From assembly GCA_938073895.1 (NCBI GenBank), contig CALJFB010000054.1, positions 1 to 43,835 on the forward strand: 43,835 nucleotides of DNA, read 5' to 3'. The stretch is from an uncultured Flavobacteriaceae bacterium (GTDB lineage Bacteria > Bacteroidota > Bacteroidia > Flavobacteriales > Flavobacteriaceae). Positions 1 through 8,129 of the stretch are shown one piece after another. The notes under the pieces are model-generated. The model was not told the DNA's origin and did no database searches. It saw only the letters and a program-made list of their open reading frames with translations. The first letter of the stretch is position 1; each line of letters begins with the position of its first letter. The translations under genes were made by a program, and so were the position numbers.

Positions 1-180
1 TAAATTTCTTATACCAACCATTGGGCATAATGCGAGAATAACACAAACTAAATGACAAAAATAAAATAAATAGTAAAATTTAAAAATTCGGCTTGTGTTT
101 CATCCGAAAATTATCGCTTATTTTCAGCGCTACTTTTCATATACAAAACCGTTGTGTTTATTTTGAAAAAACAAATGAAA

Positions 181-1887
181 ATGAAAAAAACTCTAGTACT
201 GATTTTAGGAATATGTCTATTATTCTCTTGTAAAGAAAATCAAAAATCAAAAATTAAAAATACTGCTGTTGTCTATTTTGGTGGCGATATTTTAACTATG
301 GCCGGCGACCAACCCAATTATGTAGAAGCCTTAGTAGAACAAGATGGAAAAATTGTATTTGCAGGGTCAAGTCAAAAAGCAATGGAAACAGCAGGCAAAG
401 GTCATAAAATGATAGACCTAAATGGAAAAACGATGCTTCCAGGATTTATTGATGGGCATGCACACTTCGCTAATTTTTCAGCACAAGCCATAGGCGCACA
501 ATTATTGCCGCCACCAGATGCTGGCGCAAAAGATATTCCGTCAATCATCAACTTACTTCAAGAATGGAATACGCCTGAAAATAGAACCTTAACCGGTTGG
601 ATTTTTGGAACTGGATTTGATGATTCGGTGATTGAAGAAAAACGCTTTCCAACCAAACACGATTTAGATAAGGTAACTACAGATTTTCCGATAATGATTA
701 CTCATATTTCGGGACACTTTGCTGTGGTAAATTCCAAAGGACTAGAAAAACTAGGTATTTCTGCAGACACTAAAAATCCTGATGGTGGTATTATTCGAAG
801 AGAAGAAGGTTCTCAAGAACCCAATGGTGTTCTAGAGGAATTAGCTGCCATACCTTATATGCTAGATGCTATATCTCCTAAAACACCAGAAGCAAATCTT
901 AAGTTTTTTAATGCTGGACAAGACATGGCTTTGCGCTACGGCTACACAACTGCACAAGAAGGCAGAGCAATGGGTAATAACGATTTATTAATTGATATGG
1001 CAGAAAAAGGTAACCTTAAACTAGATGTAGTAAGCTATGTGGATTATCTTTTTATAGATAAATACATGGACACCAAATGGAATAGCAAAACCTACGACAA
1101 GCATTTTAGAATTGGTGGTATAAAGTTAACCTTAGATGGCTCACCACAAGGAAGAACAGCCTGGAGAACAGAACCTTACTTATTAGCACCTCATGGTGCA
1201 ACACCAGGCTATTTGGGTTATCCTGCCATTGCTAGTGATGATGATGTGACTGCCATATACGAAACTGCCTTCAAAAATAACTGGCAAATACTTACGCATG
1301 CCAATGGTGATGCCGCTATGGATCAAATGATTAGAACCATGACAAAAGCAGCAGAAAAATATGGTAATGAGGATCGCAGAAGTGTTCTGATCCACGGACA
1401 ATATGTTAGAGATGACCAATTAGACTCTTTTAAAGATTTAGATGTCATCACATCCTTGTTTCCACTTCATACCTTTTATTGGGGTGATTGGCATCAAGAA
1501 ATCATAGGTGGCAAGCTGGGTCAAAAAATTAGCCCAGTGAGAACAGCTCTTAACAAAGGCTTAAAAATTACTATTCATACAGACGCACCCGTAGCATTAC
1601 CTAATTTAATGCGTGTGGTTTGGACGGCTGTTGAACGAACTTCTAGATCTGGTAAAGTAATAGGAGCAGATGAAAGAATTACCCCTTACGAAGCTCTAAA
1701 AGCGATTACAGATTGGAGTGCTTATCAACACTTTGAACAAGACACTAAAGGAACTCTTGAATCAGGTAAATTAGCAGATTTAGTGATCCTTGACAATAAC
1801 CCTCTGAAAGTAAAAGCCGCTGAGATTAAAAACATCAAAGTGTTAGAAACTATTAAGGAAGGTCAATCCATTTATAAATTGAATTAA
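181..1887 (+). CDS. Amidohydrolase family 3 lipoprotein (YtcJ-like)
   Basis: Predicted metal-dependent hydrolase of the amidohydrolase superfamily, exported and lipid-anchored; the substrate is unknown. From the ATG at 181 the N-terminus is a lipoprotein signal ending in LLFSC with Cys17. The open frame reaches back to a GTG at 154, but that only adds residues ahead of a good signal peptide, so 181 (or the ATG at 175) is preferred. Visible motifs: GFIDGHAHF with the HxH metal ligands at about residues 93 and 95, then THANGDAAMD, LIHGQYVRDD and IHTDAPVALP, which supply later His and Asp ligands. At about 568 residues the length fits the YtcJ-like amidohydrolase_3 family. The gene stands alone, with about 120 bases to the next gene. 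Family placement is firm; N-acyl or amide hydrolysis is inferred only from the family. Confidence 0.88.
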   Translation: MKKTLVLILGICLLFSCKENQKSKIKNTAVVYFGGDILTMAGDQPNYVEALVEQDGKIVFAGSSQKAMETAGKGHKMIDLNGKTMLPGFIDGHAHFANFSAQAIGAQLLPPPDAGAKDIPSIINLLQEWNTPENRTLTGWIFGTGFDDSVIEEKRFPTKHDLDKVTTDFPIMITHISGHFAVVNSKGLEKLGISADTKNPDGGIIRREEGSQEPNGVLEELAAIPYMLDAISPKTPEANLKFFNAGQDMALRYGYTTAQEGRAMGNNDLLIDMAEKGNLKLDVVSYVDYLFIDKYMDTKWNSKTYDKHFRIGGIKLTLDGSPQGRTAWRTEPYLLAPHGATPGYLGYPAIASDDDVTAIYETAFKNNWQILTHANGDAAMDQMIRTMTKAAEKYGNEDRRSVLIHGQYVRDDQLDSFKDLDVITSLFPLHTFYWGDWHQEIIGGKLGQKISPVRTALNKGLKITIHTDAPVALPNLMRVVWTAVERTSRSGKVIGADERITPYEALKAITDWSAYQHFEQDTKGTLESGKLADLVILDNNPLKVKAAEIKNIKVLETIKEGQSIYKLN

Positions 1888-2005
1888 AAAAACATCTTTA
1901 GACGTTACGCGGCTTTTTTCTTATGAATTACAAATGTGGAATTAAGAACTATTGCGATCAAAATATATAAAAAATAGCTCGAGTCATTGCTAAAACAAGA
2001 TAGAT

Positions 2006-2419
2006 CTGAAAAAAACAATCGGAATAATTTCAACTTTAATTGCTCTAACATCTTGGGGACAAACAACTAATTCAAAAGTAGAAAAAATGGACACTTCAAA
2101 ATTAACAAACAAAACTGTAAAAGGTGCAATTGATGCTTTACAGGAAAAAGATTCAAAAAGTTGGCTAACCTATTTTACTAGTGATGCTAAAATGACTGAT
2201 GATGGAAATCCACGAGATTTTCAAAATTTTTCAAAAAATGCGGTTGGAGATGAATGGTTCACAGAATTGAATCGTGTAGAGAATAGTGGAAAGGATATTT
2301 ATGGCCATTTAGCAACTAAACAATGGGGTGAATTTGATGTATATTTCAAATTTCACGTTAATAACGATGGTAAAATATATCAATTAGACATTGGCCAAAC
2401 CAGTAAATTAAAAAATTAA
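2006..2419 (+). CDS. Secreted NTF2/SnoaL-like protein, probable non-ATG start
   Basis: Small protein that looks like a single NTF2/SnoaL-fold domain: an N-terminal helix pair, then WGEFDVYFKFHV and GKIYQLDIGQT strands typical of the fold. The first ATG is at 2087, but the same frame continues upstream without a stop to 1994 and encodes a convincing Sec signal, KKTIGIISTLIALTSWGQ, directly after a CTG codon at 2006. I therefore place the start at CTG 2006 (137 residues); from ATG 2087 the product would be 110 residues and cytoplasmic. It ends 5 bases before the carbonic-anhydrase-like gene, so the two are probably co-transcribed. The iota-carbonic anhydrase family also has an NTF2-like fold, but its HHHSS motif is absent here, so no enzyme activity is claimed. 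Confidence 0.6.
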   Translation: MKKTIGIISTLIALTSWGQTTNSKVEKMDTSKLTNKTVKGAIDALQEKDSKSWLTYFTSDAKMTDDGNPRDFQNFSKNAVGDEWFTELNRVENSGKDIYGHLATKQWGEFDVYFKFHVNNDGKIYQLDIGQTSKLKN

Positions 2420-2424
2420 AAATT

Positions 2425-3159
2425 ATGAGTTTTATAAAAACAGTAAAAGAGCATTATTCAAACGCACTAACCACAGAAGACACAGTAAATAAGTTGTTAG
2501 ATATCATTGAAAACAATTTTGGCTTAAAACCAAATCAATTGATGCACGCAGATAGTTTATGTTGTGATGATGTAAATGCAATACAATATCCAAAACGAGC
2601 ATACGAAATGCTTGGACCTTTTAAATTAGGAGGTTTAGATGGCTATCCTTTTGCGGGTTTAACAGGAATGGGAGCATTTGCGCATCACGTTCCTGAAAAT
2701 GGTGCAATAGTTATTTTTTATGCACCACATATTGGAATTACCAAAGATGGAAAAATAGGAGAAATAAATCGTTACGGACAAACCAGTAACTCATCTTGTT
2801 GTGGAGCTGCCAAAGCAGGTTTAACTAAATTAGAAAATAATCAAATCAAAAAAGGACATATTACCGATTTAGATTATCAAATGAACACGATTGAACAAAT
2901 TTTATTAGCGCAAAAAGACCGAATCTTAAATGCCGAAATACCTATAAAAGAATCAACAGAAGTAATTTATGAAGCAATAGATAAACAAATTGATGTTTTA
3001 ATTTCTAAAACAGATTATCCTTGCAAACATATATTTCAAATTGGTGCTGTATTTATAAATGGAGATAGAGATATGGGTTCATTTTGTTCTTACAAACGTT
3101 TTGAACATATAAATTTAGAAACTAATGAGAGAACAGATTTAATGAGTAGCTTTTTATAA
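2425..3159 (+). CDS. Theta-type (LCIB/C-like) carbonic anhydrase family protein
   Basis: Probable zinc beta-type-fold carbonic anhydrase of the LCIB/theta-CA (CGHR-domain) family, which interconverts CO2 and bicarbonate in the cytoplasm. The 244-residue protein has no signal peptide. Family-like blocks: SLCCDDVNAI (Cys46, Cys47, Asp48), AFAHHVPENG (His87, His88), IFYAPHIGI (His102) and SSCCGAAKAG (Cys125, Cys126). This Cys, His, Cys spacing matches the zinc ligands of that family, with Asp48 and Arg58 as candidates for the active-site Asp/Arg pair. It lies 5 bases after the NTF2-like gene and 22 bases before a bestrophin homologue. In Chlamydomonas, LCIB works with bestrophin-like bicarbonate channels, which supports the call. 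The assignment was made by eye; some LCIB-family members are catalytically silent, so activity is not assured. Confidence 0.72.
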   Translation: MSFIKTVKEHYSNALTTEDTVNKLLDIIENNFGLKPNQLMHADSLCCDDVNAIQYPKRAYEMLGPFKLGGLDGYPFAGLTGMGAFAHHVPENGAIVIFYAPHIGITKDGKIGEINRYGQTSNSSCCGAAKAGLTKLENNQIKKGHITDLDYQMNTIEQILLAQKDRILNAEIPIKESTEVIYEAIDKQIDVLISKTDYPCKHIFQIGAVFINGDRDMGSFCSYKRFEHINLETNERTDLMSSFL

Positions 3160-3181
3160 TCCAATATTCTAAAATTAAAAT

Positions 3182-4243
3182 ATGTATACAAAAAAGGTTT
3201 TTAAAATTAAAGATTTAGCAAAATGGACTAGACACGAGACATTTTTGTTTATCGCAATAATTATAACATTTGTAAGTCTGTACTTTTTTCTTGAACTGGA
3301 TTGGTTAAGAATACCTTGGACACCATTAGCATTAATTGGTACTGCTGTTGCTTTTGTTATTGGTTTTCAAAATAATTCTGCTTATGGTAGAATTTGGGAA
3401 GCAAGAAAAATTTGGGGAGGAATTACAAACACTTCAAGAACATTTGGAATGCTTATTCAAGATATGGTAAATAACGAATATGCAACTAAAAACTTGTCTA
3501 ATGAAGAACTTAACAAAGAAATAAAAACACTAACATATAGGCATATTGCTTGGATGACTGCTCTTAGACACGCTATGAGAGTTTCTAAACCTTGGGAAAC
3601 CGTTATTCACGAAAAGACTAACAAAGAATGGAGCGAAATGGTAAGTCCGCCAGAATGGAAGTTAAAAGTTGAGGATGATATGAAACCATATCTTTCTAAA
3701 GAAGATTTGGATTATGTAATGAGTAAAAATAATAAGCAAACTGCAATGCTTTATTTACAATCTCACCATTTAAAAAGTCTTAAAGAAAAAGGTGTGGTTT
3801 GGGAGTTTTCATTTTTAGAATTAGAAGCAATTTTACAAGAACTTTTTACTTTACAAGGTCAGTCCGAACGAATAAAAAACTTCCCTTACCCAAGACAATT
3901 TGCCACGTTAAATCATTATTTTATGTGGATTTTTGTACTATTATTACCATTAGGAATTGTTCCTCAATTTGCTGAAATAGGAAAGGAAATAGTAACTTCT
4001 CATTCACTTATTGGTTCTTTATTTATTTGGCTTTCTATTCCATTTTACGTTGTAGTTGCTTGGATTTTTCATACAATGGAAAAAATAGGAAGAACTGGAG
4101 AAAATCCATTTGAAGGTTCCGCAAATGATGTTCCTATTTCTACTATGGCTCGTGGAATAGAAATTGATTTAAGACAGAATTTAGGAGAATCTTTAGAAGA
4201 TATTCCGAAGCAGTTTCCTGTAATTTACGATACACAGATGTAG
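3182..4243 (+). CDS. Bestrophin family anion channel (UPF0187)
   Basis: Inner-membrane anion channel homologue of bacterial bestrophins, which form pentamers. The diagnostic block NNSAYGRIWEARKIWGG lies at residues 64-80, after two N-terminal membrane segments (about 20-38 and 45-62). Two more segments sit near 248-266 and 273-297, with an ENPFEGSANDVP block at about 308-319, the region that carries the acidic calcium-clasp motif in animal bestrophins. The length of 353 is somewhat longer than typical bacterial members. Family members pass chloride, bicarbonate or, in some bacteria, cations; selectivity cannot be read here. Its place directly behind a theta-type carbonic anhydrase points to bicarbonate or other inorganic-carbon movement. 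No U-tract terminator follows, only a weak inverted repeat at 4263-4296. Confidence 0.85.
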   Translation: MYTKKVFKIKDLAKWTRHETFLFIAIIITFVSLYFFLELDWLRIPWTPLALIGTAVAFVIGFQNNSAYGRIWEARKIWGGITNTSRTFGMLIQDMVNNEYATKNLSNEELNKEIKTLTYRHIAWMTALRHAMRVSKPWETVIHEKTNKEWSEMVSPPEWKLKVEDDMKPYLSKEDLDYVMSKNNKQTAMLYLQSHHLKSLKEKGVVWEFSFLELEAILQELFTLQGQSERIKNFPYPRQFATLNHYFMWIFVLLLPLGIVPQFAEIGKEIVTSHSLIGSLFIWLSIPFYVVVAWIFHTMEKIGRTGENPFEGSANDVPISTMARGIEIDLRQNLGESLEDIPKQFPVIYDTQM

Positions 4244-4262
4244 GAACCTAAAGAAACACTAG

Positions 4263-4296
4263 GCCCAAAATGTATAAAAATAATAGTGTTTTGGGC
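4263..4296. other. Inverted repeat between bestrophin and YjbR-like genes
   Basis: An 8-bp perfect stem, gcccaaaa (4263-4270) with ttttgggc (4289-4296), lies between two convergent genes. A second, overlapping pairing of aaacact (4254-4260) with agtgttt is also possible. No U-tract follows on either side, so it is at best a weak terminator. Confidence 0.3.
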
Positions 4297-4393
4297 TAAA
4301 ATAAATGTGTTTAAAAACAACAAAATTCTGTATTTAACCAAAAAAAAAGTGCTACCATAGGCAACAAAAATTATAAAAACACGTTAAAAAAAC

Positions 4394-4759
4394 CTACAAA
4401 CCAAATGCGACCTTAACTTTCTTGGGTAAACCTTTTACAACTAAAACGTAAGAATGTGTAATTAATTCTGCTAAAAACTTAGGCGACATATTGTTATCTT
4501 TTAAATAAATACTATTCCAATGTTTTTTATTAGAATGATATCCAGGCATAATATTATCGTAATCAGCCCTTAATTCTAAGGCATAATCAGGATCGCATTT
4601 TAAATTAATAAAAGGGTTCCCATTTTCCCATTTTTTTAAAGATATTAGAGCAAAGACTTTACCAGCTACTTTATAGACTAAAGTATCTGCATCAAAAGGA
4701 AATGTAGCTTCTGTATGTGGTTTAGACTCACAAAATTCTTGAAGCTGTTGTAAATTCAT
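4394..4759 (-). CDS. MmcQ/YjbR family protein
   Basis: Small cytoplasmic protein of the MmcQ/YjbR family (formerly DUF419), whose fold resembles DNA-binding CyaY-like domains; no biochemical role is firmly established. The 121 residues match the family's usual length. Recognisable features are the N-terminal helix (LQQLQEFCESKPHTEATFPF), FALISLKKWENGNPFINLKC in the middle, the GYHSNKKHWNSIYL block at about 73-86, and the closing LVVKGLPKKVK. It lies downstream of the cyclase and DUF4230 genes on the same strand, about 265 bases from DUF4230, so co-transcription is possible but not shown. Confidence 0.85.
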   Translation of the reverse strand: MNLQQLQEFCESKPHTEATFPFDADTLVYKVAGKVFALISLKKWENGNPFINLKCDPDYALELRADYDNIMPGYHSNKKHWNSIYLKDNNMSPKFLAELITHSYVLVVKGLPKKVKVAFGL

Positions 4760-4774
4760 TTTATAGACTTGTCT

Positions 4775-4903
4775 TTAGAAGTTAAATCTATTAATTTTAT
4801 TTTGTTGTGTTTTAGACCTTCTTTTTTTTTTGAGACGTTTCTCTACCACAAGTATATCTAAACTTATTAAAGTATTTGTAATATAATCTAGTATTGAACT
4901 CAT
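4775..4903 (-). CDS. Possible 42-residue basic peptide (doubtful)
   Basis: The gap between DUF4230 and the YjbR-like gene holds one open frame. From its internal ATG at 4903 it would give 42 residues: a hydrophobic N-terminal helix (SSILDYITNTLISLDILVV) followed by a very basic tail (KRLKKKRRSK). A longer version back to 5014 is less likely, because its extra part is low-complexity sequence. I recognise no family, and composition alone could produce it. It fills the intergenic gap on the same strand as its neighbours, which is the only positive sign. Confidence 0.25.
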   Translation of the reverse strand: MSSILDYITNTLISLDILVVEKRLKKKRRSKTQQNKINRFNF

Positions 4904-5024
4904 ATAATTAAAAATCTTACCCGTAAATTTAAGGATTTGATAAATAAAGGTAGTTTTTAAAAAAAAATAACTATCTATTTTAGACAAGATACATATTTCA
5001 CAGCTTAAAAGCAAGGAATTACTT

Positions 5025-5636
5025 TTAAGCTTTTAATTTCTTAACATCTAATTCCTCTAACTTTAATTTAGAATAGTCTAACTGCCAACCAATAGTTTTC
5101 ACAACATTTTCAATTAATAAAATACTATCTAAAGCTTCTTTTCGTGCCACATCAAACAAACCACTTTCTGGTACTTTGCTAATAATATGTTGTTTAGCTT
5201 CTTTTTGTAGCTCGGTTAAATCTTGTGCTTCGAACTTATTAAAGAAACCTTCTTTTTTATCGTAATAATTAATGTCGTTTTCTATAGTTAGAATTTCGGG
5301 TTGAGGAAAATGAGTTAAAATGATTTTCTTCTGCTTCAAATTTGTTTCAATTTCAATTTTACTTAAGTCAAAACCTATGTGTGCTTTTGCATTTATAACA
5401 ATTAATGCTTTTTTGCGGCTTGACACCAATTTTAAATAGCGTTCTTTTACGTTTTCGTAATGATAAATTTCGGCAAAATCGCCTTCAACAGTTACAAACT
5501 TACAAACCTTTTTTATTTGATCTACTAATACTATGGCTTGATGGTTAATTTTCTGCTTTTCTGTAAAAAAACGATAAATACTTCCGCCAAATAAAACTAA
5601 TAACGCGCCTATTATTAATGTAAAAAGTGTTTCCAT
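5025..5636 (-). CDS. DUF4230 domain protein, N-terminally membrane-anchored
   Basis: Conserved Bacteroidota/Firmicutes-type protein of unknown function. Residues 4-24 form one membrane anchor (TLFTLIIGALLVLFGGSIYRF); the rest is a soluble domain with the DUF4230 pattern: an early block at about 50-62 (VTVEGDFAEIYHY), a central GFDLSKIEIE stretch, ILTHFPQPEILTIENDINYYD, and a C-terminal helix before WQLDY. The 203-residue length is usual for the family. It begins 2 bases after the cyclase gene stops, so the two are almost certainly one transcript. The membrane-anchored domain probably faces outward, but this cannot be settled from sequence. Confidence 0.82.
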   Translation of the reverse strand: METLFTLIIGALLVLFGGSIYRFFTEKQKINHQAIVLVDQIKKVCKFVTVEGDFAEIYHYENVKERYLKLVSSRKKALIVINAKAHIGFDLSKIEIETNLKQKKIILTHFPQPEILTIENDINYYDKKEGFFNKFEAQDLTELQKEAKQHIISKVPESGLFDVARKEALDSILLIENVVKTIGWQLDYSKLKLEELDVKKLKA

Positions 5637-5638
5637 AA

Positions 5639-6385
5639 TTATAATAATTTGTATAAAACTGGCTTACTTGGCGATGCATCGTTTTTAAAAGGTGCTATCT
5701 GTAAATTTAAAAGATATGTACCATCTAATATTTTATTAGACACATATATAAACTCTGTAATAGTTGCGTTTTTTCTAATGTTATCTGGGTAATTCCAAAA
5801 AGCTTTGTGTGCTAATAATTTACCGTTGTCTTTTTCCTTATCTACACTAGGTAAATCTATTAACAAATGATTAATTCCTTTGTTTCTAATAAATAATGCA
5901 GCTTCTTCTGTTAAATAGGCCCAATTTGTGTTAGAATATTGACGTCCTTTTTTTGAACTTGTATTTGGCATTGTTCTAATAACTAATGCTTCAGGTTTTT
6001 TAGTTTTTAAAAGATATTCTATTTGGTGTTTAGTAATTACCAAATCATCTCCCAAACGTTCTGGTGCAACAGATATAACCTCAGCTAGAAACATAAACGT
6101 TTTTAATGCTTTGTTTACGCTTCTAAAATCTTTAGAAATATGGCCTACACATTCTGTATGAGTTCCATGTGCGTGCGGATTAAATGCTATATTATTAAAA
6201 TTAACATCTGCACCTTTTTTTGTGCTACCAATCCAATCTCCTAATTGTACTGGATTAATTTTAGGTTCGTCTATGTACCAAGCATTTACGTTGTTTACAG
6301 AAGATTTTACAGGTATAGACAAATCTAAAGGTTTAGAAAAATCTATGGTAATCTTTTTGCTTTTTAGTTGAATTTCTGCTATCAA
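5639..6385 (-). CDS. Cyclase family protein (kynurenine formamidase-like metal hydrolase)
   Basis: Putative metal-dependent hydrolase of the cyclase superfamily (PF04199), which includes kynurenine formamidase. The metal motif is NPHAHGTHTECVGHIS, with His71, His73, His76, Glu78 and His82; the family norm is HxGTHxD, so Glu stands where Asp is usual. IDFSKPLDLSIPV near the N-terminus and LLIDLPSVDKEKDNGKLLAH later are also family-like. The start is a TTG at 6385, three bases after the hemW stop; there is no ATG before the metal motif, so TTG is the reasonable choice and suggests translational coupling. The substrate is unknown. No other kynurenine-pathway gene is nearby, so a tryptophan-catabolic role is not supported. 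Confidence 0.8.
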   Translation of the reverse strand: MIAEIQLKSKKITIDFSKPLDLSIPVKSSVNNVNAWYIDEPKINPVQLGDWIGSTKKGADVNFNNIAFNPHAHGTHTECVGHISKDFRSVNKALKTFMFLAEVISVAPERLGDDLVITKHQIEYLLKTKKPEALVIRTMPNTSSKKGRQYSNTNWAYLTEEAALFIRNKGINHLLIDLPSVDKEKDNGKLLAHKAFWNYPDNIRKNATITEFIYVSNKILDGTYLLNLQIAPFKNDASPSKPVLYKLL

Positions 6386-6388
6386 AAT

Positions 6389-7534
6389 TTAATCTATTTT
6401 AAAAAGTTGTGCTGCAATACCATCACACAAAAACTGGCCTTTTTTAGTAACTTTTAAGGTATTATTATTAATATACAATAATTGTTCCTTAATAAAATTA
6501 TTGGCTTGTTTAAGTAATTCTGTTTTATAATCTAAACCAAAATCAGTTTCAATTTTAGTTAGACAAATACCCCAAATGGTTCGTAAACCTGTCATTACAC
6601 ATTCGTTAAATCTATCGTTTTTAGTTAAGATTTCAATTTCGTTTGGTAAAGTATTATCTGTAATTGCATTTATATATTTAATATTATTTTTTATGTTCCA
6701 AGATCTTGAAAACCCATTAAATGAATGTGCTGATGGACCAATACCTATATAAGTTTTACCCAACCAATAGGCTGAATTATTTTGGCTGTAAAATCCAGGT
6801 TTTGCAAAATTAGATAACTCGTAATGCTCAAAACCATTTTTAGCTAATTCATCTTTTAAAATAAAGAATTGCTCTTGTGCTATTTCATCGTTAACATTAT
6901 CTATTTTTCCCTTAGCTATAAGGCTTTCTAAAGCTGTTTTTGGCTCTACAGTAAGTGCATAACTGCTAACATGGGAAATGCCAAAACGTAATGCAGTTTT
7001 AATATTTTCTAACCATTGCTTATTTGTTGCATTTGGAATACCGTAAATTAAATCTATAGAAATATTATTAAAATATTTTACCGCTTCGGCTATACATTTT
7101 TTTGCTTCAATGGCATTGTGCGCCCGATTCATTAGCTTTAAATCAGCTTCAAAAAATGATTGTACACCAATACTTAATCTATTAATTCCAATGTCTAAAT
7201 AATTTTGATAAATATTGGATAACTCGTTCTTAAGCTCAATTAAATCGTCTGGATTAGCTTCTAGTGTTATTTCTGGGTTTTCGGTAACGTTGTAATGCTT
7301 ATAAACGGCTTGAATAATAAAATCTAATTCTTTTACAGATAACACGCTTGGTGTACCGCCGCCAAAATAAATAGTTTCTACCTTAATGTCTTTAAATTCC
7401 AATTTACGTAGTTCCAATTCTTTAGCTAACGCCAAAACTAACTTATCTTTCTGTTTAAAGTTTGTAGAAAAATGAAAATCGCAATAATGGCATGCTTGCT
7501 TGCAAAATGGGATATGTATATAGATTCCGGACAT
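6389..7534 (-). CDS. hemW: HemW radical SAM heme chaperone
   Basis: Radical-SAM protein of the HemN/HemW group. The cluster motif CKQACHYC puts Cys11, Cys15 and Cys18 in CxxxCxxC spacing after IYIHIPF; YFGGGTPSVL (SAM-binding GGGTP) and RLSIGVQSF follow. HemW proteins bind heme and are not true coproporphyrinogen oxidases. The 381-residue length and the motif right at the N-terminus (HemN has a longer leader) favour HemW. The C-terminal HemN_C-like region (LTKNDRFNECVMTGLRTIWG) is present. It sits between ruvC and the cyclase gene with gaps of 13 and 3 bases, so it belongs to the same operon. Confidence 0.92.
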   Translation of the reverse strand: MSGIYIHIPFCKQACHYCDFHFSTNFKQKDKLVLALAKELELRKLEFKDIKVETIYFGGGTPSVLSVKELDFIIQAVYKHYNVTENPEITLEANPDDLIELKNELSNIYQNYLDIGINRLSIGVQSFFEADLKLMNRAHNAIEAKKCIAEAVKYFNNISIDLIYGIPNATNKQWLENIKTALRFGISHVSSYALTVEPKTALESLIAKGKIDNVNDEIAQEQFFILKDELAKNGFEHYELSNFAKPGFYSQNNSAYWLGKTYIGIGPSAHSFNGFSRSWNIKNNIKYINAITDNTLPNEIEILTKNDRFNECVMTGLRTIWGICLTKIETDFGLDYKTELLKQANNFIKEQLLYINNNTLKVTKKGQFLCDGIAAQLFKID

Positions 7535-7547
7535 TAATATTAAATAA

Positions 7548-8129
7548 TTATTTAGTCTTTTTTATCGGTTTTTTTTTAGAAACACGATCTTCATTTTTAC
7601 TCACAAAACTTGCCCAACCGGAATAATTTTTACCTATTTCTACACGACCTTGATTATAAAAATGACAAACTGCTGCTCCTAAACCATCCATAGCATCTAA
7701 ATTTTTAGGTAATTTTTTAATACCTAGCAAACTTTGTAACATTTTTGCCACTTGTTCCTTACTAGCGTTTCCGCTACCTGTAATAGCCATTTTAATTTTT
7801 TTAGGTGCGTATTCTGTAATTGGCACTTCTCTACTTAAGCCTGCTGCCATTGCAACACCTTGAGCTCTACCAAGTTTTAGCATACTTTGTACATTCTTTC
7901 CAAAAAATGGTGCTTCAATAGCAATTTCGTCTGGATGATGCGTTTCTATAAGTTCTATTGTACGCTCAAAAATAAGCTTAAGTTTTAAGTAATGGTCGTC
8001 GTATTTTTTTAAATCGAGCTCGTTTAACTGCAATAACTCCATTTTTTTATTAACTACTTTTATTAACCCAAAACCCATAATTGTGGTTCCTGGATCAATT
8101 CCTAAAATTATTTGTTCTTTTGCTGCCAT
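7548..8129 (-). CDS. ruvC: RuvC Holliday junction resolvase
   Basis: Endonuclease that resolves Holliday junctions together with RuvAB. The four acidic catalytic residues are readable: Asp12 in ILGIDPGTT, Glu72 in IAIEAPFFGKN, and Asp145 and Asp148 in NLDAMDGLGAAVCHFY. Length 193 is slightly longer than E. coli RuvC because of a basic C-terminal tail (KKKPIKKTK). The start codon overlaps the stop of the upstream outer-membrane barrel gene by one base (TAATG), which indicates translational coupling. No ruvA or ruvB lies in the window. Confidence 0.95.
   Translation of the reverse strand: MAAKEQIILGIDPGTTIMGFGLIKVVNKKMELLQLNELDLKKYDDHYLKLKLIFERTIELIETHHPDEIAIEAPFFGKNVQSMLKLGRAQGVAMAAGLSREVPITEYAPKKIKMAITGSGNASKEQVAKMLQSLLGIKKLPKNLDAMDGLGAAVCHFYNQGRVEIGKNYSGWASFVSKNEDRVSKKKPIKKTK

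Noticed and set aside
1-153. End of a gene or an RNA at the window start
   Set aside because: No open frame reaching the edge with a recognisable product and no stable fold could be supported.
1183-1419. Reverse-strand open frame of 78 codons inside the amidohydrolase gene
   Set aside because: It lies fully within a well-supported coding gene, has no recognisable domain, and is an antisense shadow.
2087-2419. Iota-type carbonic anhydrase identity for the NTF2-like protein
   Set aside because: The fold fits, but the HHHSS-type motif of iota-CAs is missing, so only the fold is claimed.
4904-5014. Longer version of the small peptide ORF starting at 5014
   Set aside because: The added residues are low-complexity hydrophobic sequence with no signal peptide pattern; the inner ATG at 4903 is the only start worth listing, and even that is doubtful.
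5639-6385. Kynurenine formamidase in a tryptophan-degradation operon
   Set aside because: The domain matches the wider cyclase family only; no kynureninase or tryptophan dioxygenase gene lies near, and the metal motif has Glu where Asp is usual.
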